DNA of 64,000 bases from NCBI GenBank assembly GCA_023078555.1, contig CM041196.1:3348001-3412000 (forward strand). The letters are read 5' to 3'. The stretch is from Ulva prolifera. Lineage: Eukaryota; Chlorophyta; Ulvophyceae; Ulvales; Ulvaceae. Position 1 is the first letter of the stretch. Every line of letters starts with the position of its first letter. Positions 1 to 12,524 of this stretch are shown here, one piece after another. A program made the translations under genes and the position numbers. The notes below the pieces were generated by a model. It had not been told where the DNA came from. It did no database searches and was given only the letters and a program-made list of their open reading frames with translations.

Positions 1-249
1 ACCTGCACATGATGTCGGGATGACCGAACAGGCCATGGGTCGCTCTGACACAGCTCATGGCACAAATCTGCCGGTACGGTGATGGAAGCACGCGCCCCAG
101 AAACGCTGCATTACGAGTGCGCAGTACGCAGGGAGGTGGCCGACGTCATGCAGAAATGTATAACAAGCCCCATGACACATCATGCGCGTCGCAAGGCTCT
201 CGCAGTCAGGGGAGCATCCCAGCGCGGAGCACACTGCAGACACCACGTC

Positions 250-3200
250 TCATGCACAGCCGCGGCATCCGGCAGGTGACACGAGCGGGGGCTCCCCATG
301 ATCCCACAGACGCAGCGAAGCACATCGTCCTTGGGGGGGGGGGGGGCAGGTGGGCGCACCAGTGTGCAGCGCCGACCGCACGGCAGCCTTCGACATCGAG
401 TACTGCGCAGCGCAGCGCAGCAGCGCGAGGCACTCATGGCACCGCCGCTCGCCGCCGTCCGCGGCCGGGAACTCCGATAGCTCCAGCCGGCGCTCGCAGA
501 ACGTGCAGCGCGCGCCGCTCGCGGCCTCCCGCGCCGCCGCGATGATGTCCCGCTCCACGTCGCCGCCCCCGGCCGCAGCGACGTAGCCCCCCTCCTGCTT
601 GACGTCCTGCCGCTTGGCCCGCGGCTCTGCAGGGTCGTAGTACGGGGGCGCGTCCGCGGCGGTGAACGGCCGCGCGGACACCGCGGCTGCGGATGGGGCG
701 GGCGCGGGGGCGCCGGGCTCGGCGGCGGAGGGGCCGTAGATGGCGGCGACGATCGCGTCGATGTCGACGGCGAGGCGGTAGCTGCTCGCAGACTGGCCAA
801 CCCGCCAGTCCGCAAAGGCGCTCTGCACCACAGGCGTGCCGATGTCAGGCTGTGACTGGCTGCGGCACAACAGCCGCATGCTCGTACTGCACATGCATAT
901 GTAGTGCCCGGCGGAATCTCCTCGTCCTGTGCGGTGCTCGGAGACGAACAAGCGTGCCAAAAGTTGCTGTGGCCGGTATGATCCAGGGGTGAGACGTGGA
1001 AGGAGCATGCAGCTTCGACGTTGAGGCTGGCCCGGCCACATGCACGCAGCCGCGAGAAGTTGAGACCACACAGGTGTGGACACGCTGCTGCCAGTTGCAC
1101 TGCAGCTGCACTGGGCGTGCCGGCGCACCCTGAGTATGCGCACAGCCTCCTTCACTGGCGGCCCGTGCACGGCGGTGCCGAACGCGGTGCGGCAGTTGGT
1201 GAACTGCTTGCGCGTGGCGTTGGTGACCTTGCGGGAGCTGTGCAGCACGCGCGCCGCGAGCTCGTCGAGGAAGATGACGCCAAGACCCGCCTCGACGAGC
1301 GTGCGCAGCGACGCCATCGTGACGCCGTGCCGCGTGCTGATGCGGCGGAAGTGGTCACAGGGGCCGCAGTACGCGCAGCCGCCTGTGCCGTCCCGGGAAA
1401 ACGCCTCGAGCTTTAGCCTCTGCCGGCATAGCCTGCACGCATGTATCGCATGCATCAGCACACATGGGCTGACTCATGCATGTGATGCATGCATTGGAAA
1501 CGAAGTCGACATTGCGTGTGGTCCCCTCAACGATTGCGCTGAACGGCAGCCGTGTCCGTCGTGGGCACACATGCGGGCGCTGCCACATGACGCTTGAAGC
1601 ACGTGAACAGGGCAGTTTGGCACCAGGAGATCTTGGCAGCGCGCTGTTGATGCCGCAAGCGGGAGGGCCGCACTTGCAAGGCTTGGTGCCGTCTGCGCCC
1701 TCCGGCCCGGAGCTGTCATCGTCCTGCTGCGGTTGCGCGGGCTCGTCCCAGTCTTCGTCCACCGCCGGCCGCCGCCGCTTGACGGCAGCCGCCCCGCGCG
1801 CCTCGGTCAGCAGCTCGCTGGGTCGCGCATCCAGGGGTGCGGTCACCGAGAGGGGGGCGGTGCGGGGTGCTGCCGGGGCGAAGAAGGGGGCCAGCCGCGG
1901 CTTGACGTCTGACACGGGGGGCCGGGACTTGAGCGCAGCGAGAAAGGCCTGCCCGCAGGTCTGGTTGAGGGTAGACGCATCTTGCACAGTGATCACCAGC
2001 GACGGCGTGTCCACCACACCCTGCACCACGTCACAGCACGTGGTCCACCATGGGCTCAAGCGTCACCCCGGCTCAAGCGCCGCCACGCTGCATACATGCA
2101 TGGTCGCACACCGAATGGAGCGGGCGATGCGCGGGAGGTGAGAGGCACACCCGCGCATAACGATACGCCTTCGGGATGTTGTTAGGGTTCGCGTGGCTGA
2201 TCGCAACCGCACCGGCTGCGATCGCGGTGCGTAGCTCGGGGAGGCTGCCCTGCCACACCCGCAGCGCCCGCCTGCAGCCGACGCATGCCTTCACAGCCCC
2301 ACCGCCGCCGGCCACCGCGCCGTTGCCGTCCGGGCCAGGTGCTGGCCCGCCGCCATGCCCGCTCGCAGCATCGCCGTTGGGCACGGCCACAGGCATGTCT
2401 GCAGCGCTCAAAGGAATCTCCTTGAGCTCTAGGATCGGTCGTGGGGCGTCGCAGATGCCACAGGGGGTGACATCCGCGAGGCGCGAGAGGTTCGGGTTGC
2501 GTGGCACGGCAAGCGACATGAAGTCCGCAAGCGACCCGGCGCCGGCGGCGGAGCGCAGGTCCTGGAGCGGCACGTGGAACGCCTTCCGTACCGCGACATC
2601 GCACTTCTGGCAGCACAGGCCGCGCTTCGGCTGGCCTAGCGGCGGCGGGGGGTCTGCCGTCGCGAACATCTCCCCAAACGCCGGGAACTTCGTGATGGGC
2701 TTTGGGAAGTCGCAGATGTAACACTCGCGGGTTGCGGGGAGGCCGGCGTCGCCGGGTAGGGCGTAGTCTGGGTGAGCAGCGACAACAGCCGCTTGCACAT
2801 CCGACTTGCTGATCTGGCCGGCGGCCAACATGTCGCGGAGCTGTGCAACGCGGAGGTGCTTGTGTCGGGAGCGGAGCGCGTTGCAGTCGAGGCAGTAGGT
2901 GCCAAACGCATTGCGCTGGTTGATGCGGAACTCGTTCATGGGGAGCAGCTCCTGGCAGAGGCCACAGGCCTTTGTGGGCTCGTTGGATGCTGGCTCCGGC
3001 ACAGCAGGTGCGGATTCGGCAGGTTGAATGGTAGGTTCTACTGCACCGCTGGTGTGTGGAGACTGTAGTTGCATCGGAGAGTGAGGGCGAGGGGCGCTGC
3101 GTGGGTCAACACGAGGATTGGGCATGTGCTGCTGGCTGGGCAAGTGCACAGCTTGGCCCCGACGCGCCAGCTCGAACTGTGTTCGGGATACATCTTCCAT

Positions 3201-3416
3201 TAGATGCGAAAATGGCAGCGTCGAGCCGTTTGGTGAAGGAAAGGTTGCTGGGCTGCTTGGCAGGGATGGAAGTGCCGGGGAGGGGCTGGGACCTGGAGAT
3301 GCGAGCCACCCACTTGGCAAGGACGAGTCATCATTGACGAGCGCGTCCAGGCCGCCATGCGGTAGAGGGGAGAATGCGTCGCGCATGGTGTGATCGTCAG
3401 ATGGCGATGTCGCCAT
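250..3416 (-). CDS. Unrecognised protein with five tandem CxxC...CxxC modules
   Basis: I do not recognise a family. The model has four exons, about 3416-2151, 2020-1674, 1432-1144 and 822-250, joined in frame to give about 824 aa; the ATG at 3416 opens a Ser/Pro-rich, probably disordered N-terminus. In exon 1, module 1 has Cys151/154/175/178, module 2 Cys232/235/269/272 and module 3 Cys319/322/378/381. Module 4 is assembled across the exon 2-3 junction, where a CKLC pair appears only after splicing, with its second pair CGPC. Module 5 (CTFC...CHEC) is in exon 4. Each module is followed by a short helix-like stretch with the pattern LRxxxxAG. A basic KRRRP run between modules 3 and 4 could be a nuclear signal. 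Paired CxxC suggests zinc binding and perhaps a nucleic-acid or protein-binding role, by inference only. A run of 14 G at 333-346 lies in the last exon, so the exact C-terminus is unsure. The intron 3 junctions are the least certain. Confidence 0.65.
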
Positions 3417-4168
3417 TGCTCAGTCGCGCCCGGCGATCGTGCCTGTCGGTGTCCGGGATCGGCAACGCTGCCAGCAGGCTGACTAATGCTATGATCTGCT
3501 GCAAAGCAAAAATCGGCACTGCCTATGCGCCGTCCTTAGTAGCCGGCTGTCAACATCCAGGAAAGGCCTACCTGCACGCGCGAAATGAAGCACTTACACG
3601 CCCGGAAGACCCGCGACTGCCGAGCTCACCTGCAGTACAGCAACTCCGACACTTCACAATTGCTACAACTGCAGTCGTCCAATGTGTATTCCGAGATGCG
3701 TGGTTGGGCTGTGCCTCGTCTCGACGCTGTTGCATGCCATGCCACGCGCGCAAAGCAAGTTGCACAACAACAGTGCCACACTTGAGAGACAGCGGAACAA
3801 TTGACACCAAATTAGATGTTTGAACAGCATCAGCAAACTGGGCGGGCAAGATTTCTGCGTTGCGAGGTGCCACACTCGCCCAGGTCACACCAACGGGCAT
3901 GGCGCGGGCATAAATTGACAGCATAACACTGCACGCGCACAAACGTGTGGAGCGATTTGGTGCAGTGCCCTGGACATCAGAGGCAGTCTTGCTCTGTGCT
4001 ACTTACGTGTGCCATATGCGCGTGCCATACGATTTTCGCACTGACAGGTCAAAGCCATGCACAGTGGAACAACAGGCGACGAAGGTTGTAGTGTCTCGTG
4101 GATGGTGGCGCATGTGATGTGCAACGACGGCACGGTCGATACGTACCTTAGGCCGCCGTGCGTAGCGA

Positions 4169-4188
4169 CAGGTTTTCCGGAAAACCTG
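4169..4188. repeat. 20-bp perfect palindrome
   Basis: The half-site CAGGTTTTCC is followed directly by its reverse complement with no spacer. It is isolated in gene-free DNA. It could bind a dimeric protein or be chance. Confidence 0.6.
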
Positions 4189-5880
4189 CGCTGAGACCAG
4201 GAGATCTGCGCGCTAAGAAGTCGTTCCGATATTTCAGCCTCTCGGTGAGGGTCTTCGCAACCTGAGACGGGTTGTCGGCAGCGAAGTGCAGCTGCCTCGC
4301 CTGTTCTGTGAGCGCGCATGTAGCAGATCCTCACGGCGGTGGCGGATCACATATACTTTGTTTGGTTGTCACCTCATCTTCAAGTGAGTCCATGTTCGCC
4401 ACCGACCGCTGCAGGTCTTCACTGGCTCCTGGGATCAACCCGCACAACACCCATCGCCACGTCACTTGCCGGTCTCAGAAAAGCGTCCGCAGCGCAGCGA
4501 AAGGCACATGTCGGCAGATTCAGGTCCGTGGGTGCGTATCCCGGGTCCGATTCATCGTTCAGTGTCTACGTGTCTGTGGATCACTGCCTAAACTCGCAAG
4601 GGGTGTGACGCTGGATGCCGCGACAGCTGTTGCATCAGCTTGCACGCGGCGTGATCCCCGAGCCGGGTGGCAGATCACGGCCGCAAGTCCCCCGGATTCC
4701 ATGCGCAGGACATGCCAGATGGATCAGTGTTCGATCAATCAACAACATCATACCGACACCTCTCGAGCATATGCTTGCGTACTACGCGATCGGTGCTAGG
4801 CGGTGCGAACACAGGCATGAACCGCGACGCTGTGGCCACTGCAGTACCACAAGAGATATAGTCCACTTGCGCTGCAGGTTGAGTGACGTGAGCTTGTGGG
4901 GCTGCGTGAACGAAAGCGTCACGCGTGGTCTCCCAGCCAAGGATATGCGCTGGTTCCTGTCAACGCATAGCGCTGTTAATGAGTGGGCATGTCGGCCAGT
5001 GCACGTAAAATCATCACATGCATCCTTTAAAATGCAACCTCTAGCCGTCGACGCTGCGAAAAACGTGTCCGGTAAGCGCCATTCACAGCTCGCTAACCCG
5101 GTGTCGCGAACGGTCATGACTGCACTCAAGACCGCAAGTTTATTGTATGGAGACTGCAGTCGGGTGTCTCCATGTGCTGTCACGAGTCCCCAAAGCTGCA
5201 ACAACCATGTGCCACCCGTGCGCCAGGCATAGGCCTAGCCACACGCTCCCACGCTCTCACCGTCAGCACGGCCGCGATCGAATGTTCACAACATGCTATC
5301 GAGAGCGTTGAGTACGATTATCACTGCGCACTGTTTTCAATTTCGAATCTTGCGCACAGCCGAAGTGGCGAGCGTGAGCAGTCACGGCCATGCAACTGCA
5401 TTTGTGCAGTAGGTACAGGTTCTCCAACGCAGGACACGAGTTGTGCTGAGCCTGAAGATTGCATGTATGTTCTTCCTGATAGTGTCACGCATGGCCTATC
5501 CTGTTTGGTGGCCACCTTCTCTTTCGGGATGTGCACAAAGTGAGCACCATCGTACTACGCCCGCATCCACTTTCGTGATACCTGGAGCTCCTGACAAACT
5601 TTATTCCGTCCGTATGTGAGCAAGATGTTGCATATGCTGTAGACGTATCCTCACGAGCCCAATAGCACACATGTACGAGCGCATGTTCGATGGTCAGTAT
5701 GCGAGGGTCGGTGACACTGGGCCGTGCACACGTGCCTTGTGAGTGTACGGAGCCAAAGTCAGCAAACATGCGGCTTTCTGAAGTATCAGGCTGCAATTCT
5801 TGCGCAATCTGCAGCACCACGATCCGTGGGTCGTTGCGCTGATCAGTGCCCGACGCTTTTACACAAACAGCGCTTCTTGT

Positions 5881-5919
5881 GTGTTACAAGGACTAAGCCG
5901 TAGGTACAGGTAGCAACAC
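5881..5919 (-). repeat. Dispersed ~40-nt motif, copy 1
   Basis: Read on the minus strand it has the shared blocks GCTACCTG, CGGCT and GTCCTTG followed by AACAC. It matches copy 2 near 11984 best. Flanking sequence is not conserved. Confidence 0.4.
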
Positions 5920-6403
5920 AGAATATTCACAGCAACACAGCGCAAGATCGGCCTCAAACCTCAAATGATCTGATATCACCCTTGCTACCCTGGTGCAGCC
6001 TCCAAGCATACTCTCAGGCGCACCACACTGCGCCCTCACTCACACACACCCAGACATCGCCAACTCCAGCTCCCATCGCTCTCTTTGCCCCACCGTCACA
6101 GAACACCATGTCATAACCCCACCTGCCGCGCTCCAGCGCTCTGCTCAGCGCTCAACGCAATGATGTACAGCGTGAGCAAAAGCATCATGTGCAAACACAG
6201 CCTCTCCACCTCCACCCGCCTCCGAATCCCGCACTGGTCCCATAACATCCCGAAACCATCATGCACGCAAGCCACCACCCTGGGCTGATCTGAACCCACC
6301 CCACACGTGTGCCCGATGCCATAGGTCCTTGAGGCACATGTGGTCCCGTATATTCGCAGTTGTCACTGTCCTCTTTATGATACGGCTCCACATTGACTTT
6401 ACT

Positions 6404-6408
6404 TTACA
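6404..6408 (-). terminator. Possible TGTAA polyadenylation signal
   Basis: TGTAA on the minus strand lies about 135 nt beyond the stop of the glycerol-3-phosphate dehydrogenase gene. TGTAA is the usual polyadenylation signal of many green algae. A 5-mer is weak evidence. Confidence 0.3.
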
Positions 6409-6541
6409 TTGCCACCTCTGGTGTGTTGGTGGGTCTGCCAGTGAAGGATACATGTACAATTGTGTCACCCCAGTACTCAGCGCTCGCGCCACGCACTCAG
6501 CGCAGTCAGTTGCAGCGGTGTCCCAGACGATGGCCACGCCG

Positions 6542-9417
6542 TCACCGGCTCGCGCCGGCCCCTGGCCCCGGCAGCCCCGCCCCCTCCGACGCCTGCTGGA
6601 TCGCGGCCGCGACCCCGAACGGGTCCTCGCCGCTGCTGTCCACCTCCTCAAGCGCGACGTCACGGAACTGTAGCACACGCCGCACGTCCGCGGCACCCGA
6701 CACGATGCGGCTCGTGGCCGTGAACAGTGGGTAGTCGCGCTCCCAGCCACGGTCGCGCAGCACCTCCTGCACCTCGTCCGACGTCAGCACGCCCTGCAGC
6801 TTCTGGCCGCCGAGCATGCTCGCCTCGAGCTCCTCAAACGTCGGCGCCTCACCCTGCATGCCGCCCCTGTGGTCACCGAAGGGTCTACGGGGATCCCACA
6901 GCGGTGCGTTGACGTGGCACCAAAAAAGAACCGCGGGCCAGGTGGCGGCCACCTCTTTGGCTGCGCCTCCGAGCAGCATATTGCCGTAAAACACAATCAA
7001 CATCCGGTCCAGCAGGGAGCCATCTCAATGTAAATCGAGTCTCCCCCTCCAATTGCAAAGCTGTAGCATCCTCACATGGGGGCTCTGCCATGCACGCCGG
7101 CGGTGGGGCGCACCTGTAGCCGCGCAGCGGCCCAGGCGGCGGCGACGCGGCGGTTCCGGCCGCCGTAGCACGTGGCGATGAGGTCGGCGACACCGCACGA
7201 CTCGAGGAAGGTCTCGTCGCGGACGGTGGGGTAGAGGGCCTTGGACAGGGCGCGCATCTCAGCGAGGCCCTGCCGCATGATGGCCGCCTTGGAGTTGGCG
7301 CCGGCGCCGATGCCGTCCACGAAGCCCGCGGCCAGCGCGACGATATTCTTCAACGTGCCCGCCATCTCCGCGCCCACCTGCACCGCGGCGACCGTTGCAT
7401 ACAAACACCCATCAGACGCTGGCCATGCGTCTACATTGCCAAGGCTTGAGCACGTTGGTTCTTGCTTTGCGTGTGCGTTGCACCCGTTGACTCTTCCGTG
7501 ACGTGTCCACGCACAGCACATATGCATCTGGTTCTCCCGTGCCGCATCACGACGTACTCTCGGGGTCCTTGGTGTCAGAGATAGGCTGCGAAGCAGCGCA
7601 CTGTGCGGGGGTGTCCTGGATAGCTGATGCTACGCACTTGACCCCAGCTGGCACGGTCGACACTGCACATGGCGGCCGTCCCCATCTGGGATTCTTGCCT
7701 ACCCGACAGCTTCCACAATGAGCGCCTCATCACCCCAGAGCATGCAACCACCACCGCCAGCCCATCAGGCTCCGGCGCACAGGCAGATGAGCTGGCGAGC
7801 GGGCAGAAGCAATGTGCTAGTTATGTGGCACACAAGAAATCACATGTAGTTTTCGAACATCATGTCCCGTGGGAGCCCGGGCGGTTACGCCAAAGTGGCG
7901 TGAGGTGCACACCACGTCGGGCACGGGCTTGACAAGGAAGTAGGGTCGCGAGAAGAGCTTCGTGAGGAGGTCGGCGTGGCCGGGCACGGTGTAGCCGAGC
8001 GTCGCCTCGGAGAGCTCCTCGCGGCCGATGTCGTGCGCGATGTTGGCGCCCATCAGCACGCTGCAGTCCACGCGCAGCCGTGTCGCGATCATCTGGCTGA
8101 TCAGCTGCGGCCCGTCCTTGCGCACGCGCATGCCCTTCGTCAGGCTGACCGCGATCGCGTCCTCGCGCACCTGTAGCCACTCCTAGTCAGGCACAATTGT
8201 GACAGCTCCCCCCGCGAGCCGGGGTCGAGTTGTGGCTGGGGCGGTTGCAGATGCGTCGGTGGTGGTTCACAAGGGAGGGCCAGCAGCAACCATCTCAAGC
8301 GTGCTGTGCAGCCGCGATGCCTCTCGTGGCCTAAATCCATGGCCTCCACGCAGCCTGTGGAATTGTTGCACAGTTGCATGGCTTGACGCCCGCTCCCATG
8401 CATGGTTCCGTGATACTGCCGTGGCCTCTATGGGTGGTGGCATCCGCGCTGTGGCAGAGGTACAGCGTGCTTTTGTGCACATGCGCATTGGCAGGGCGGT
8501 TATGGTTGTGCGTGCTGACAGAGTGGGCAGGATCTGCGGGGGATGCGGGAGGCATGGGTGGGGCGCGCCTTGCCCTGCAGCTGCTTGACGATGCCCCGCA
8601 TGAACTGGTGCGGCACACAGAAGACGAGGATGTCGGCCCCCGCCACCGCCGCCTCGAGGTCCGGCACCGCCACGAGGTTGTCCGGCAGCTTGATGCCTGG
8701 GAAGTAGCGCACGTTCTCGTGCTCCTCGTTGATGATGTCCGACAGCATGCGCCCCTGCACAGCACCACCTGCCTCGTGCACACATGTCGCGCGGTGGCGT
8801 TGCTTGTGCTTGTGCGGTTCCCCCGCGGTGCTCCCGGCCTTTGTTATTGAAACTCACGTGTCGCACGGAGCAGCACACCCCAGCGCAGCGCTGTACAGGT
8901 TGTGATTTGGACGTATGCATACTGTGCTTGAGCAGCAGAACAGACCAGAGCATTCATTGAGATGGGCTGTATTGATGTGGGCCATACAAGAGGCCACTGG
9001 TGGGCCCCCTCAACGGCTGGTCCTGGTGTATCGCGGCGGACTGCAAAGCGCCCCGGCGCTGAGCATGACCCGATAGATCTGCGCAGTCAGCTTGAGATCA
9101 TGCATGGGCACACCACGGCGGCGGAGCGGCGCCGCACCTCCACGTCCTCGTCGTGCACCCACATCTTGACCTCGTCCGTGAACTCGTCAGCGGGGTCGAA
9201 TTCGAGGGCGTTCTGTGCGACGATGCGCGCGGCGGCGCACGCCCACGCTCCCGAGCCCACTACAGCGACCGTGTACCGCTGCAGCGCGTCCAGCAGCTGT
9301 GAGAAGGAGGTCACAAACCACTCTGCCTCTTCCTTCACTGCCGCCCGCTCCTGCATCCCTCAGCTGTAGGTGGGCGCATTGGTCATGGCCGTTTCAATTG
9401 CTGTGCGCGCATGTGCA

Positions 9418-9452
<35 letters not shown>

Positions 9453-11539
9453 CTTGCATGGTCTGCCGGCGCGGAGCTGGAGACCGCGGCAGAAGATCGG
9501 CTGCGAAGGCTAAGTTCTATTCTGTCAGGAACTGTGGCAGCTGACGCATGTGAAAGCTGCGCGGAAAGCTGCGCGGGGAGCTAGGGATCAGCCGTGGTAT
9601 TGAACATTTGGGGGGTGGGGGGGGGAGGGGGAGGGTGTCACACCACGACGCCACCGTAGCCGATGAACAAATCCGCAGCCCCGGTCTCCTGTACAGCACA
9701 GCCAAGAAGTTGTGTACAGCACAGCCAGGACAGTCAAGAAGTGCTCCGATCGTTAGAAACAGCAGTAGCAACCGGCACAGATTGATGTGGAAGCAGCGTC
9801 TGTGCAGGTGGCTATCGGCCAGTACCACCACAAGCAGCTGCGCAATATGGAGCGTGGGTGATGCGGTGGTGCGAGGGGCGCCACCTGGACGGCCTCGAGG
9901 TCGGTGATGCCGTCGCCGATCATGACGACGTTCTGGTACGGGTGCTGCCGGCGCAGCTCGCGGATGGCGGAGGGTTTGCCGCGGTTGTGCGCGACCGCCT
10001 GCCGCGGGTCGAAGCCCGCGAGCTTGCTCGGCAGGCCGCTGTCGTCGTCGAGCTGCCACTGCATGCGGTTCGCCATCACGTTGCGGGTTGGAACGCCCAG
10101 CAGCCGCGCCAGTGGTAGGATGAGCTCCCTGAACGCAGGAAGGCACATGTGGGCAGGGCACCGGCTCTGGTCGGGGCAAGCGCCGGGGGACCAGTCCTGA
10201 AATGTACACCCAGCATCAGATCAATCATGGTGGAGGGCTCATGCAGATGGATTTGCAAGGCAGATGCCGCAGAGGTGCCACACAGGAGATGCAGACTGAG
10301 CTGTCCTGGGCTGCAGGTCATGTCCCCATGCCTGACAACCTGTATTTGAAGCATGGTGTAATCCGCTCTAGCACAATGTCCAAGCTATGGAGCAAGCTGT
10401 AAAGATCCTGTCTTGAACACAAGGGCTGTATATTCGATGACCGGTGTTGCAGTCAGCTGCTCGAGGTCTTATGAATAACCACAGTGCCTGGTTGATCTTA
10501 TTTGCCTTGTGAGGGCGAGCGCAAAACATGAATCCTCAGCCAACTAGAACACCTGTGGATCATCGCGGTGTCCAACCTTCTTATAAATTGCGTATCAGCC
10601 GTGCAACTACTGTGTGCCCCCAGCACCCCAGCTTTCTTGCAGTTGGTCTTACTGAGGACTTTCATGGCAAGGCAAATCTTAAGTAGAGACGTTTGGGACC
10701 CGTGAAAGTCGTGCATATAGGCATGATCCATCAGAGCTGATATCCGGCACACCTGAAGCCTCCAGAAATGAGGTACACTTCTATGCCACGTGACTGAAGC
10801 GATGAAATGAGGTCGACCGAGCCAGGTGTCAATCGTGATGCAGGAGGGTGTGCCTGGGTGAATTGTTGAAGATCTTGAGGAGTACAGTCCAAAATCTGCA
10901 GCCGCCTTTCAAGTGCCTGCACGTATGCAGACAGGGCGATCGGAGGTCTGTAGCATGTTGATCTGGGCTCACGTGTGTCAAAAGAACAAGGAGAGCATTG
11001 AAGGCATCCTGTAAGATAACAAAGTTCATGGCAGAGCTGCTCTTTTGTTTGGTGTTCGTTGGTTACAAAGCTGTGCACCTGCTCTAAATTCATACTACCG
11101 TCCATAGCCTGGTTCGTCAGGTCAGCCACCTCGGCCCCTTTCCCCATGTATTCTCCCAGCAGATCCAGAGAGTCATTCTCCAGAATTGTACCTGCACCCA
11201 CACTGGAACACATCCTTGCATGTGTCATTTGCGTTTTTGTTCGCACAGGCTGCGATCCCTGGGCGGTTTTTGTAGTCGGCAGGAAGCATAGGTGTGGAAA
11301 CGTCCACTCCAGAAGAACGAGCACGCACAGTCCACATCGAAGCAGACAGCTTGGGCATTGCGCCAGATCTCAAGTGCGTCATCGCTCGGCTTGCTGTTGT
11401 CCCGGACTGCAAACGCATAGACTGATCTTTTCGATTCTGCCAGCAGCTCTCGCGGCCATCTACTCCGGCATATTCTCGCCTGGATACGGGGAGCCTGTGG
11501 CCCACGATACGGAGTCCAAGAACAGTGTAGGTTGATCAT
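6542..11539 (-). CDS. GPD: Bifunctional glycerol-3-phosphate dehydrogenase with N-terminal phosphoserine-phosphatase-like domain
   Basis: Ten exons (11539-11329, 11191-11079, 10916-10753, 10128-9885, 9688-9644, 9350-9138, 8754-8569, 8170-7913, 7377-7114, 6853-6542) join in frame to 669 aa. Residues 1 to about 60 are Arg/Ser-rich, like a chloroplast transit peptide. Next is a SerB-like HAD domain: motif I FDVDCT is formed across the first splice, with SGGF and [10 protein letters not shown] further on. The second half is NAD-dependent glycerol-3-phosphate dehydrogenase: nucleotide-binding GSGAWA, SLTKGM with the catalytic Lys, TLKN, and [13 protein letters not shown]. In Dunaliella this fusion makes glycerol from dihydroxyacetone phosphate via glycerol-3-phosphate, so the HAD part is probably a glycerol-3-phosphatase. 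The role would be glycerol synthesis for osmotic balance or lipid supply. Intron 7 appears to start with GC. Exons 4-10 are much GC-richer than exons 1-3. ATG 11539 is the first in-frame ATG, and an in-frame GTG lies upstream. Confidence 0.93.
9418..9452. repeat. 35-nt G run in a GPDH intron
   Basis: An uninterrupted run of G on the plus strand (C on the transcript) lies in intron 5 of the dehydrogenase gene, between exons ending at 9644 and starting at 9350. A second interrupted G-rich tract follows at about 9610-9635 in the same intron. Confidence 0.9.
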
Positions 11540-12524
11540 GGTTTCAGCTTTCACAGTGAAGATGGGATTGATCTCAGGCACACGTCCAGAGTTGCGTTAC
11601 TCCGACAGTGACCCACTCCGATGTGACCTAGTAGTAGTCTGCAGAGGACAGAGGCAGGCTACTGCGCGAGTCAAGGCTTTAAAAAGTGATCGATGAGAGC
11701 TGCGTTGTCGAGACTCTAATCTCAACAGACTGCCGTAGATCCCTGCATGCTGGCGGGTACGGAATTGAGTGGGTGTGACCGTCCGGGATGCTGCCGCAAC
11801 GATGCAGCGCGGTGTGGCGAAGTTGCCTGCATAGCACGTATGATTCGGTGCAATTTGGCACCAATTACATGTCGCAGATCGAATCTACTGCATCCAGAAG
11901 CCGGACTGCCATCCAACAGGGTGGCACTGGAGAATTCACACACCTGCCTGTTACAATTTGTCCATGTCACACGTGCAACCTGGGCGGTGCTACCTGCGTC
12001 TCCGGCTCTGTCCTTGCAACACACGCACGGCCGAGCCTGGCCCCACCATTCATCATGCCAATTGATTTGCTCCAGCATGCCCCGACCGGCGCAACACGCG
12101 ATAGCTGACACGGGCTCATGAACATGTACACCACGTGTGTGTCCTCCGCGCGTACAAAGATACCACATCACAGGGCTCCCGGACCAGCGATAAACCGCAC
12201 AACTACAGCAGACTGGACACCACCAGTCTCCTCTATCATTGCACGTGCTTGCATCAAGTCGCTGCAGCAACAGTATATTCCAAAAGACCAGCGCAGATGT
12301 CAGTGGCACATGCCTCGCTTTCACTGGTCCTAGCACATCCACATCATGTGTACAACTCGCGACGCCCGGCATACCTGCACATAACATCGCCCCTCCCCCG
12401 AAAACGAAAATGCCGCCGAAACCTTTCCCTCAACTCGCTCTCTCACCTGAGTGGTAAATCTTCACAGCAGCAACATCCTTGCAGCTTCTCAACCACAAAC
12501 TATCTCTAACTGACATCGGGCCAC
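11540..12524. other. Spacer between GPDH start and NAGS stop
   Basis: About 985 nt separate two genes read in the same direction. No coding exon is supported. It should hold the dehydrogenase promoter and the NAGS 3' end, and it contains copy 2 of the dispersed ~40-nt motif. Confidence 0.5.
11984..12024 (+). repeat. Dispersed ~40-nt motif, copy 2
   Basis: It carries GCGGTGCTACCTG, CGGCT and GTCCTTGCAACAC in the same order and nearly the same spacing as the other copies. It sits in the spacer between GPDH and NAGS. Confidence 0.4.

Larger units (their letters stand above)
3417..6541. other. Gene-free stretch, about 3.1 kb
   Basis: No reading frame here shows a recognisable domain, a GC-rich third position or splice-linked neighbours. 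It lies between the start of the CxxC-module gene and the end of the glycerol-3-phosphate dehydrogenase gene. It holds a 20-bp perfect palindrome near 4169, one copy of a dispersed ~40-nt motif near 5881, and a possible polyadenylation signal for the downstream minus-strand gene. Confidence 0.5.

Noticed and set aside
180-1100. Long minus-strand and plus-strand frames overlapping the 3' exons of the CxxC-module gene
   Set aside because: GC-rich coding DNA opens shadow frames on all strands; only the frame with the repeated Cys modules has protein-like structure.
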